A stretch of DNA of 64,000 nt from Arenibacter sp. P308M17 (GTDB lineage: Bacteria > Bacteroidota > Bacteroidia > Flavobacteriales > Flavobacteriaceae), in NCBI RefSeq assembly GCF_003426735.1, contig NZ_QVON01000006.1:330995-394994 (forward strand), given 5' to 3'. Shown piece after piece: positions 1-7,020 of the stretch. The notes beneath the pieces are model-generated. The model did not search any database. It was given only the letters and a program-made list of their open reading frames with translations, and was not told the DNA's origin. Both the position numbers and the translations under genes were made by a program. How positions within the stretch are numbered: the first letter of the stretch is position 1; each line of letters starts with the position of its first letter.

Positions 1-1956
1 AAATAGAAAACGGCTTAAGCCCGCTTTAGTATCCGACTTGATTTGGTTTTTTTTTTTTCAAAAGCGCAATTTTTAAAGGAATTTTAAAAGCTAACAAATG
101 ATATCAAATAACTTTAAATGCAATTAAGTTATTGCTAATCAAATAATTACTATTTTAAAGCGCTCTATTGAATTAAATAAAGAGGAAATAACCGCTACTA
201 TTTGCGGAAGGGAAAATACGCTAGAATCATGCTTAAAATTCCAAACAAGACTATGTTTAAGTATAAGATTTGAATTAAAATTTAATATAGGGCGCTATGG
301 CGTTTTTGAAAAAACGTCCCCCCTTTATATACGTTTTAATTTGTTTAATAATGTTTTATATAGTTTATATTTATGTACCACCGCTAGTCCACCACTAGTT
401 TAGAACTTGTCCAAGGGTTGTCCCACTAGTTGTCCCTGATTGGGGAAGTTGTTGGCATGCATGTCAAAATCTATCAAAAAAACATCAAATGGTATTTGTA
501 TAAAAACACAGTTTGTATTCTCCTTTTCCCGATACCAAAGTGAACCGATTTTGTCTTAATCGGATTGCATAACCGGGCTCGTACCTCGCTCCTTTTATAA
601 ATCCTCTATAAGCCCAAATCGATTAGGGGTCTGCATCGAAAAAGTGAAAAATTAGTAGGGGGGCAGGGGGAAAAATAATATTGTTTTTGCGATTGGTCAA
701 ATCTGAAATGTCTGGTGCGCCTGGCGTATACGTTTTGAAACGAACCTTTGTGAGTGAATAAGGGGGTATAGCAAGAGGGTAACACGCCAAGGCGGTGTTA
801 CGTATTTTAATATGCTTATTTTTAAGCACTTATGTCAATTGTAGTTTTTGTATTTGTGCTACTATTGGGTCAAATCCCTTGGGAGGTCCAATAAACATTG
901 AAAGAATATGACCCAATTTTAGTTAAGAGGAATGGTTTTGAGCCTTTTTGTGGATTTATTCATTATCCACTTAGAATTGGGGATTGAAACCTTCATTAGT
1001 ATTAAAGGCAAAGAACCGCCAAAAACATATATTTTAGTTTTTTATAATCTCTGAAAAGCCTAAAGCGTAGTTCCTGATGTACTTTTATCCCCCATGGTCA
1101 TGGTTTTAGGATTTTATTTTTTTCTGTTAGTTAGTAATTAGCTCTCTTTATTGGTCTTTAAGAGTGCTTAAACTGTGGTATAATGCATCGTATTCGTATG
1201 ATTGATATATGATTTAACTTTGTCAGGAAAAGTAGGCATTAGTATGTAGCTGCCGATTTAGTTGCTATTTGCCACCTCCTGTACTGTTATAAGAGCAAAT
1301 TGTACTTAGGATAGAAACTTTAAGTTAGGCGTCATTAATCTATTTAATCAAGTATCTTTGTTCTATAAAAAGACCCTATTGGAATTCCTGTTGCCCTGTG
1401 CGGCCTCAAGGCTCTGCCTTTAGGGTTTTTGATTTCAAATACTTTGGATGGAAAGTCTAAAGTATGTAGGTTTTTAGCCAAGTATTGTATGGGATTACGT
1501 GTTCTTGTTAGTGTATTTCCAATGTTGTTCGTAGGTGGAGGTATTGAATGGAAAAGCATATTAACTTTCAAGTCAAACTTTGCAATTCTTTGTTCATCAT
1601 TAATTTGTTATTTTTGTTCCAACGATCCTTATAATACGGTTAAGGCGCGGCTTACCTTATGGGGCGATGGGAGCGGCAACGGCTGATAAGGACAGCGTAT
1701 AAAGGATAAATCCATAGATAGACCCTTCAAATTTGGAGGGTTTATTTTAAAACTGCCCTGTCTTTTTTCTTTAGATTTTCGTATTCTTCTTTCCCTATTT
1801 TCCAAAAGAGCCTTTTTTTCACCCATGGATCAATACATCACTATAGCATTCATTTACCTTAAACAGTTAGGATACTCGGCAGAAGAATGAATTTTGAGGA
1901 ACATCTCTAAAGTTTAAATAAAGGATAGTTGTCTTCCTCAAAATATATTCTTAAAT
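1..1956. other. Gene-poor AT-rich stretch
   Basis: No reading frame here has a recognisable product, and the short ones (for example 623-829 minus, 1429-1686 plus, 1629-1826 minus) show no domain, signal peptide or plausible composition. Visible structure: an imperfect hairpin at 780-800 (TAACAC/GTGTTA with a GCC/GGC inner stem), a TATCTTTG box at 1353-1360 followed by a hairpin with a T-run ending near 1430, and a terminator-like hairpin at about 1719-1742. The rest looks like decayed or non-coding accessory DNA. Confidence 0.5.
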
Positions 1957-1983
1957 TGAACCATTATTAATAATATTGGTTCA
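1957..1983. promoter_or_regulatory. Probable ParD operator
   Basis: A perfect inverted repeat TGAACCA (1957-1963) / TGGTTCA (1977-1983) flanks a 13-base AT-rich centre that is itself nearly palindromic. It ends two bases before the parD start codon. ParD-type ribbon-helix-helix antitoxins bind such sites and, with ParE, repress their own operon. The role is inferred from position and symmetry. Confidence 0.6.
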
Positions 1984-1985
1984 TT

Positions 1986-2237
1986 ATGGCGGTAATTAGA
2001 AAATCAATCACATTTACAGAACAACAAGAGGCATATGTGAAAAGCTTGATCGAACAAGGCTTTTATACTAATGATAGCGAATACGTCAGAGATATTATTC
2101 GTAAAGATCAGGAGCGAAGAAAGCGAATTGTGGATTTGAACGAAGCACTCATCGATGGAATGGAGAGCGGTCCATCTGATGCGACTATAGATAGTATTTG
2201 GGAGGAGGCCATAAATGAGCATAATGCCGGAGAATAG
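1986..2237 (+). CDS. parD: ParD-type antitoxin (ribbon-helix-helix)
   Basis: Type II antitoxin of 83 residues that should bind DNA as a dimer and neutralise the ParE toxin encoded next to it. The N-terminal strand-helix-helix pattern (KSITFTEQQEAYVKSLIEQG, then a YTNDSEYVRDIIR helix) is typical of ParD/CopG ribbon-helix-helix proteins, and the acidic C-terminal tail is the usual toxin-binding part. The ATG lies two bases after an inverted repeat that probably serves as the autoregulatory operator. The 3' end overlaps parE by 23 bases, so the two are co-translated. Its location next to an integrase suggests a stabilising module of the island. Confidence 0.88.
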   Translation: MAVIRKSITFTEQQEAYVKSLIEQGFYTNDSEYVRDIIRKDQERRKRIVDLNEALIDGMESGPSDATIDSIWEEAINEHNAGE

Positions 2238-2526
2238 ATATGTCATTAGTGTCAAAGCAAGTAGTGACATTAAGTCAATTGCCAAATACACGATAAAGGA
2301 ATTCGGGATAAGTCAATCTTTGAAATACGCAGAAGGCTTAAAGGATATTTTGAGGGAATTGGCAAATAATCCAGATATGGGTAGGAGATATGTTGCCGTC
2401 AAGAACCAAATGCTTTTGAGGTATCGATACAAATCACATGTTATTTTTTATTATATCGACCCCAGAGGTATTTTCATAGTAAGGGTCTTAGGCGGTAAGA
2501 TGGACTTTCCAAAACACTTAAAGTAA
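2215..2526 (+). CDS. parE: ParE-type toxin (RelE/ParE family)
   Basis: Toxin of 103 residues, the usual ParE length. Family features are the N-terminal strand-helix (YVISVKASSDIKSIAKYTIK), the central LANNPDMGRRY segment, and the C-terminal LLRYRYKSHVIFYYID ... IFIVRVLGG strands. ParE proteins poison DNA gyrase; RelE relatives cleave mRNA on the ribosome. The sequence fits ParE better because of the partner and the RYKSHVIFY core. The start at 2215 gives the 23-base overlap with parD that is common in these operons. Nothing appears truncated, so it is probably functional. Confidence 0.88.
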   Translation: MSIMPENRYVISVKASSDIKSIAKYTIKEFGISQSLKYAEGLKDILRELANNPDMGRRYVAVKNQMLLRYRYKSHVIFYYIDPRGIFIVRVLGGKMDFPKHLK

Positions 2527-2647
2527 AGTTTAAAAAAAGGATAATTTAGGTACGGACGTAAACGGTAAAGTGAATTTAAAAATTTAAGTTAAGCTTACAG
2601 GGGCATCCGAGATCCAAGAAGTTTTAGTAAAAAGTATCTTGTGTGGT

Positions 2648-3868
2648 CTATGTAGAAAACTGCCCCAACTTCTCCCTCAATACCTTCATATCTTCTTCCA
2701 CCTTGGAATCAATTATTTTGGCATAATGCTGGGTAGTCCGCAGGTTCTTATGCCCCAACATTTTGCCCACGGTTTCAATGGGGACCCCATTGGTCAAGGT
2801 GACGGTGGTGGCAAAGGTATGTCGTGCCAGATGGGTAGTTAGGTTTTTGTGGATATTGCATCGATCGGCAATTTCTTTAAGATAGGCGTTGGACTTCTGA
2901 TTGCTCAATACCGGGATCACACAATCTTTGTTTACTACCTTGGGATGATCCTTATACCTTTCAATGATGGCCACTGCTGTAGGCAAAAGGGGAATGGTAA
3001 AACCGGTATCGGTTTTGGTGCGTTTGGATTTGATGTAAAGACTGCCATCGGAATTTTCATAAATCTCATCTGGGCGCAACGATTGTATATCTACATAGGC
3101 CAAGCCAGTAAAGCAACACAGCACGAACATATCCCGCACCACATTGAGGCGGTCCCCTTCAATTTCTTTGTCGATAAGGGCTTGGAGCTCCTCTTTGGAA
3201 AGAAATTCACGCTCCACGATCTTAAACTGCACCTTGTAGTTGTAGAAGGGATCTTTGGAAATCCAATCGTTGCCAACGGCGATCCGGACAATCTTTTTAA
3301 AATTGTTTACATATTTGAGGGCGGAATTGTGGTTGCAAGCTTTGGTTACTTTTAAAAAGTACTCAAAGCCTTTAATGAACTTTAAGTCCACATCCCGTAC
3401 CGGAATATCGTTTTTTCGATATTCGCTCTTGATGTATTCCGCAACATGGCTACGGGTAGTGTGGTATCTTTTATAGGTACCCAGGGCAAACTCAATTCCG
3501 ACCAGTTTTTCCATTTGTTGGTTGTGTTCGTCAAAGAGTTGGATCAACATTTTTAGCTTGGCATCTTTGCCCAAGTATTTATCCTTAACATCATGAACGG
3601 TAAAAGGCTGCCCTTCCTCAATTAAGTCGTGTTGAATTTTATTGACCTTATGCCTAATAGTGGCCATAAAGCGATTCAGTTCTTCTGCTTCATAGCCTTT
3701 GCCCTTCAATTTATTCATTCGGGAATCCCATTTGGACGGATCAATTTTTCGGTTCAGACTAATTGAAGTTCGTCTCCCATCCACTGTAATTCTTAGGTAT
3801 AGGCCTGCTTTTCCGTTTTTGTCACGACGCTCATCTTTAAGATAAAAAAGTGTAGAAAATGAATTCAT
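2648..3868 (-). CDS. Tyrosine-type integrase of a genomic island
   Basis: Site-specific recombinase of 406 residues, full length for Bacteroidetes mobile-element integrases. The N-terminal domain (SLNRKIDPSKWD) is the arm-binding type, followed by a SAM-like core-binding domain and the catalytic domain. Catalytic residues visible: H346-L-A-R349, H373 in LGHKNLRTT, and the nucleophile Y382 in QHYAKI. The first arginine box reads FTGLAYVDI, with Ala where XerC/D have Arg; loss of this Arg is known in the CTnDOT integrase group, so it need not mean inactivity. The gene is transcribed away from ssrA, 240 bases from the tmRNA 3' end, which makes that end the likely target. Confidence 0.9.
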   Translation of the reverse strand: MNSFSTLFYLKDERRDKNGKAGLYLRITVDGRRTSISLNRKIDPSKWDSRMNKLKGKGYEAEELNRFMATIRHKVNKIQHDLIEEGQPFTVHDVKDKYLGKDAKLKMLIQLFDEHNQQMEKLVGIEFALGTYKRYHTTRSHVAEYIKSEYRKNDIPVRDVDLKFIKGFEYFLKVTKACNHNSALKYVNNFKKIVRIAVGNDWISKDPFYNYKVQFKIVEREFLSKEELQALIDKEIEGDRLNVVRDMFVLCCFTGLAYVDIQSLRPDEIYENSDGSLYIKSKRTKTDTGFTIPLLPTAVAIIERYKDHPKVVNKDCVIPVLSNQKSNAYLKEIADRCNIHKNLTTHLARHTFATTVTLTNGVPIETVGKMLGHKNLRTTQHYAKIIDSKVEEDMKVLREKLGQFST

Positions 3869-3876
3869 CGATTTTT

Positions 3877-3997
3877 GGTGTCGATTTATACGTAATAAAG
3901 GTATAAAAAAGAATTCAAATAATTTTGTAATTATCTAAAAAATAGATATTTACAAGGATATCGACACCACTTTTAAATTTTAAAAACAGGTGTCGAT
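3877..3997. repeat. GGTGTCGAT repeats upstream of the integrase
   Basis: The nonamer GGTGTCGAT occurs at 3877-3885 (plus), 3960-3968 (inverted) and 3989-3997 (plus), all between the integrase start and the tmRNA. Short repeated motifs beside attP are typical arm-type integrase or excisionase binding sites; they could also be operators for the integrase promoter. The function is inferred from position. Confidence 0.5.
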
Positions 3998-4006
3998 TTG
4001 GTGACT

Positions 4007-4048
4007 TTTTATTGGATATCATTTGATATCAAATGATATCCAATAAAA
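4007..4048. repeat. 42-bp perfect palindrome near ssrA
   Basis: Every base from 4007 to 4048 is matched symmetrically around 4027/4028. The palindrome contains three GATATC hexamers with ATTGG/CCAAT outer arms. It lies just downstream of the tmRNA terminator on the ssrA strand. It may be an attachment-site core, a protein-binding site or a cruciform. A related 16-bp palindrome sits at 4091-4106. Confidence 0.75.
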
Positions 4049-4050
4049 TA

Positions 4051-4086
4051 AAAAAACCCTGTAAATCAATTGATTACAGGGTTTTG
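4051..4086 (-). terminator. ssrA terminator
   Basis: On the minus strand the stem AACCCTGTAA pairs with TTACAGGGTT across a TCAATTGAT loop and is followed by a run of T. It is about 23 bases past the mature tmRNA 3' end and is the expected rho-independent terminator of ssrA. Confidence 0.7.
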
Positions 4087-4090
4087 GTGT

Positions 4091-4106
4091 GAAATGATAT
4101 CATTTC
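4091..4106. repeat. 16-bp palindrome abutting the tmRNA 3' end
   Basis: GAAATGATATCATTTC is a perfect palindrome ending three bases before the tmRNA discriminator base. It shares AAATGATATC with the 42-bp palindrome at 4007-4048. Given the neighbouring integrase it may lie at or near the recombination crossover; this is inference. Confidence 0.5.
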
Positions 4107-4108
4107 AG

Positions 4109-4504
4109 TGGAGCCGGAGGGATTCGAACCCTCGTCCAAACAAGCAATTACAATGCCTTCTACATGCTTAGTTTCCAATTGATTTTCGATGTGCAGCTGA
4201 CCGGAAACAGCCTAATACACACTTATCCTCTTAAGTTTTGGTGATAGTGCCGAAGCCTCACTACCCTTGTGTTGACTTTGATGGTGCTTCTGAAAGGGAC
4301 GCCGTCAACAAGGGCTTCCCAGAAACATCTCGCTTTCCCGCCTTGCGGGAACGAGGCTAAATCCTACTATGATTCGGATTAAGCGGCAAGAGCGTAATTA
4401 TTTTCGCCAATTAAAAAGTGTGGAAAATGAGATTAACGAGCTGTAGCCCAGCGCTCGGCATGCTTACATTCCAATTGGTCTCGCTGTCAAAACCAGTCGG
4501 CCCC
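4109..4504 (-). ncRNA. ssrA: Transfer-messenger RNA (tmRNA)
   Basis: tmRNA rescues stalled ribosomes by acting first as an alanyl-tRNA and then as a short mRNA. The 5' end GGGGCCGACTGG (from 4504) pairs as an acceptor stem with the 3' end CGGCTCC plus discriminator A (4109), next to a T-arm containing GGTTCGAATCC. The internal reading frame (minus strand, 4408 to 4379) encodes GENNYALAA then TAA, a proteolysis tag ending in the ALAA signal. CCA is not encoded after the discriminator base (CTG instead), so it must be added enzymatically. Length is about 396 bases, normal for a one-piece tmRNA. Its 3' end abuts the island. Confidence 0.95.
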
Positions 4505-4516
4505 TTCAATGAGATA

Positions 4517-4640
4517 GGCATGCTTTGCATGCCATAATCGAATTGAATCCCGCCATCGGCGGGATATTCTATTCCTACCTGCCTAACCATAGGAAGTAGA
4601 TAGGTTGCATCCCGCCAATGCCGGAATGTTTTTATCCTGT
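4517..4640. repeat. GC-rich palindromic repeats
   Basis: Two clean palindromes, GGCATGC-TTT-GCATGCC (4517-4533) and CCCGCC-ATC-GGCGGG (4549-4563), and a partial CCCGCCAATGCCGG lie just upstream of ssrA. They belong to the family of GC-rich intergenic palindromes seen at several places in the window and do not look like a gene. Confidence 0.55.
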
Positions 4641-4735
4641 CTCCCTATTTAATATTTTTTAGGTTAAGTCTGGTCAAACCCCGTCCATAACGGAATCTTG
4701 TTCACTCATCTTTTTTTTCAATGAACTAAGTAATC

Positions 4736-4969
4736 TTATCTTTTCTTGGGCGTTCCCTTTTTTTTCTCCTGCAAGGTGTTCAAAACCTTGTAGGTGTCAA
4801 AAAAAGGTCGGGCTTTCGGCTGTATTTTTTTGATTTTTTTCCGGACAAGGTCCAAAAAAATCAAAAAAGATGCCGCCTCTATCCCTAACGCGGTCGCCAA
4901 AGGTACTCCAAAAAGTATTCCAAAAAAAGTTTTGCTTGCCATCCTGTCATATGTTATATTTATAACCAT
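4736..4969 (-). CDS. Small putative membrane protein, unknown function
   Basis: A 77-residue frame with an ATG start, one hydrophobic segment (about residues 14-41, FFGILFGVPLATALGIEAAS then FLIFLDLV) followed by a basic linker KKIKK and a polar tail ending KKKGTPKKR. This membrane-anchor-plus-basic-tail order looks like a real small protein. The opposite-strand frame at 4794-4982 is less protein-like. I recognise no family. It diverges from the dehydrogenase gene at 5000, sharing a 30-base region. It could be a chance frame; confidence is modest. Confidence 0.4.
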   Translation of the reverse strand: MVINITYDRMASKTFFGILFGVPLATALGIEAASFLIFLDLVRKKIKKIQPKARPFFDTYKVLNTLQEKKKGTPKKR

Positions 4970-4999
4970 ATTGATACTTTAAGTTATAAATATAAACAT

Positions 5000-6220
5000 A
5001 TGATATTTGGGATTATTAGGGAACGGAAAAATCCGCCCGATCGGCGCGTGGTACTAACACCGGATGCCTGTGTACGGATCCTTGCCAAATTCAAGGAAGC
5101 CAAAATAAGGGTAGAGCCTTCTCCTATTAGGATCTTTACCGATGGGGAATATAGGGAACAAGGGGTGGAAGTGACTGGGGAAATGGAAAATTGCGACGTG
5201 CTTATTGGGGTAAAGGAAGTTCCTATAGCCTACTTGGTTCCCAATAAAAAATATTTCTTTTTTTCGCACACCATAAAAAAACAGCCCTACAATAGAAGTT
5301 TGCTTAAGGCGGTATTGGAAAAGAATATTGAACTGTATGATCATGAAGTGATTACAGCTTCCAAAGGGCAGCGCTTGGTGGCATTTGGAAGGTATGCCGG
5401 AATTGTGGGTGCCTATAACGGTTTAAGGGCGTATGGACTTAAGTTCGCTTTGTTCCGATTGCCAAAGGCGGAAACCTTGGCCAATAGGCAGGCTTTGATT
5501 TCGGAACTTAAAAAGGTGAAATTGCCCAATATTAAAATTCTCCTTACAGGGAGGGGAAGGGTGGGAAATGGGGCCAGGGAAATGCTGGATGCCATGGAAA
5601 TCAAAAAAGTTAAGGTGTCCGATTATCTGACAAAAACTTTCAAAGAACCCGTTTATTGTCAGATAGATGCTTCCGATTATAATAAACGTAAGGATGGCGC
5701 CAGAGGAAATAAGGCCGACTTTTTTGCCAGCCCGGAATCGTATAGATCCAATTTTTTTCGTTTTGCAGAAGTGACCAATTTGTATATAGCCGGTCATTTC
5801 TATGGTGATGGCGCCCCCTATTTATTTACACGTGAGGATGCCAAAGATCCCAAATTTGGAATAAAAGTGGTCGCCGATATCAGCTGTGATATAGATGGGC
5901 CCGTTGCTACGACCATAAGGTCCAGTACTATAGCAGATCCCATTTATGGCTATGACCCCCGCACAGAAACCGAAACCGAATTCAAGGATCCAAATGCCAT
6001 TGCAGTGATGGCCGTTGATAATTTGCCCTGTGAATTGCCCCGAGATGCCAGTATAGGTTTTAGCGATGCTTTTGTAAAATATGTAATCCCCGCCTTTTTT
6101 AACGGAGATGCGGACGGGGTTTTGGAACGCGCAAGAATGACCAGGAACGGGAAGCTGACCAAAAGATATTCCTATCTGCAGGATTATGTGGACGGCCCAG
6201 GGGCAGTAGGCAGTAAGTAG
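5000..6220 (+). CDS. Saccharopine dehydrogenase-like NAD(P) oxidoreductase
   Basis: A 406-residue enzyme of the alanine dehydrogenase/saccharopine dehydrogenase (lysine-forming) superfamily. The N-terminus IIRERKNPPDRRVVLTPD matches the substrate-binding start of that family, SHTIKKQPYN carries the conserved His-containing segment, and TGRGRVGNGAREML (about residues 182-195) is the glycine-rich dinucleotide fold. VVADISCDIDGPVATT is the family's conserved C-terminal segment. Saccharopine dehydrogenases interconvert saccharopine with lysine and 2-oxoglutarate; whether this enzyme uses saccharopine or another amino acid cannot be read from the sequence. It stands alone, with no lysine genes nearby. 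Confidence 0.75.
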   Translation: MIFGIIRERKNPPDRRVVLTPDACVRILAKFKEAKIRVEPSPIRIFTDGEYREQGVEVTGEMENCDVLIGVKEVPIAYLVPNKKYFFFSHTIKKQPYNRSLLKAVLEKNIELYDHEVITASKGQRLVAFGRYAGIVGAYNGLRAYGLKFALFRLPKAETLANRQALISELKKVKLPNIKILLTGRGRVGNGAREMLDAMEIKKVKVSDYLTKTFKEPVYCQIDASDYNKRKDGARGNKADFFASPESYRSNFFRFAEVTNLYIAGHFYGDGAPYLFTREDAKDPKFGIKVVADISCDIDGPVATTIRSSTIADPIYGYDPRTETETEFKDPNAIAVMAVDNLPCELPRDASIGFSDAFVKYVIPAFFNGDADGVLERARMTRNGKLTKRYSYLQDYVDGPGAVGSK

Positions 6221-6561
6221 TGGGCAGGGATAAAGTTCATTTCCAAGGTTGAAATTTGAACTGAATTCCCCTCTTGAGAGAGCCTGTCCCGCTTTTTTGC
6301 GGGAGGTTAGGGGTGTGTATTGATGGAGGTTGAATAGCGGAGTCGAAATCTTTTTATTGGAGTAGGCAATTGCAGTGAGCAGCGAAAACTTTTTTTTGAC
6401 AACTGCTTACTGCCAACTTATCATCCCGTCCTTTTCAGGAAATTCCATTCCCTTCCAAAATTTATGTAATTTCATTGCATAGTTTAGTTTTGGAATGTTG
6501 GCTTCCCCTGTCGGAATTTCAAATACTGGGGGGCTATCGTAAAACGTAAATTAAGTCCATC
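6221..6561. other. Intergenic region with hairpin and dispersed repeat
   Basis: CCCGC-TTTTTT-GCGGG near 6288-6303 is a hairpin of the GC-rich palindrome type and may end transcription of the dehydrogenase. From about 6395 to 6515 lies one copy of a dispersed block (TTACTGCCAAC, CCGTCC, AATTCCATTCC, TATGTAATTTCATTGCA, AGTTTAGTTTTG) that recurs near 29840-29910 and 38845-38900. No gene seen. Confidence 0.5.
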
Positions 6562-6921
6562 ATGAATCCAGCTGAAGTATATATACTTAATCAATCGGAA
6601 CCCTTTAAAAGTATTCTATTGTATTTGCAAACGGTTATTGAGGGTACTGTACCGGAGGTGGAACTGAAATATAAATACAAACTCCCTTTTTATTACCTCA
6701 ATGGAAGACCGTATTGTTATTTACATCAAAGCAAGGATTACGTAGATCTCGGTTTCTGGAACGCTGCCCATTTAACGGTCCAACTGGAGCAAATGAACAC
6801 GGAAGGGCGAAAAATGATGAGATCCCTTCGTTACAGATCCCTGGAAGAAATTGATGTTGCTATTCTAAGGGAAGTCTTGGAGGATGCCTATAGCGTTAAG
6901 GATAAAAAGTTTTGGAAATAG
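6562..6921 (+). CDS. DUF1801 family protein
   Basis: A 119-residue cytosolic protein of the DUF1801/YdhG-like fold. Recognisable parts are the N-terminal helix before VPEVELKYKYKLPFYYLNGRPYCYLH, the conserved YVDLGFW strand, and the later MRSLRYRSLEEID, which resemble small single-domain members used as putative iron chaperones or stress proteins. The biochemical role of this family is not established. The start at 6562 follows a dispersed repeat that may hold its promoter. Monocistronic; the next gene is convergent. Confidence 0.75.
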   Translation: MNPAEVYILNQSEPFKSILLYLQTVIEGTVPEVELKYKYKLPFYYLNGRPYCYLHQSKDYVDLGFWNAAHLTVQLEQMNTEGRKMMRSLRYRSLEEIDVAILREVLEDAYSVKDKKFWK

Positions 6922-7020
6922 AGCCTTTGCTGTACCGTTGGTAATGACAATAACCAAGCTTGAAATTATGACCAATCACTTTTTTTTATTTTTTTGCTAC
7001 TGACTACTGAACTTCCCTGA

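Larger units (their letters stand above)
1..4108. mobile_element. Edge of an integrated element at the ssrA 3' end
   Basis: The stretch between the window start and the 3' end of tmRNA behaves like the integrase end of a genomic island. It holds a tyrosine integrase (2648-3868) pointing away from tmRNA, a toxin-antitoxin pair, repeated motifs and long palindromes just before ssrA, and about 2 kb of gene-poor AT-rich DNA. The ssrA 3' end is a well-known target of tyrosine integrases. The far att site was not found, so the element probably extends beyond the window or is a remnant. The boundary is inferred, not seen as a direct repeat. Confidence 0.5.

Noticed and set aside
623..829. 68-codon minus-strand frame in the island
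   Set aside because: No recognisable domain, no promoter in place and composition like random AT-rich DNA.
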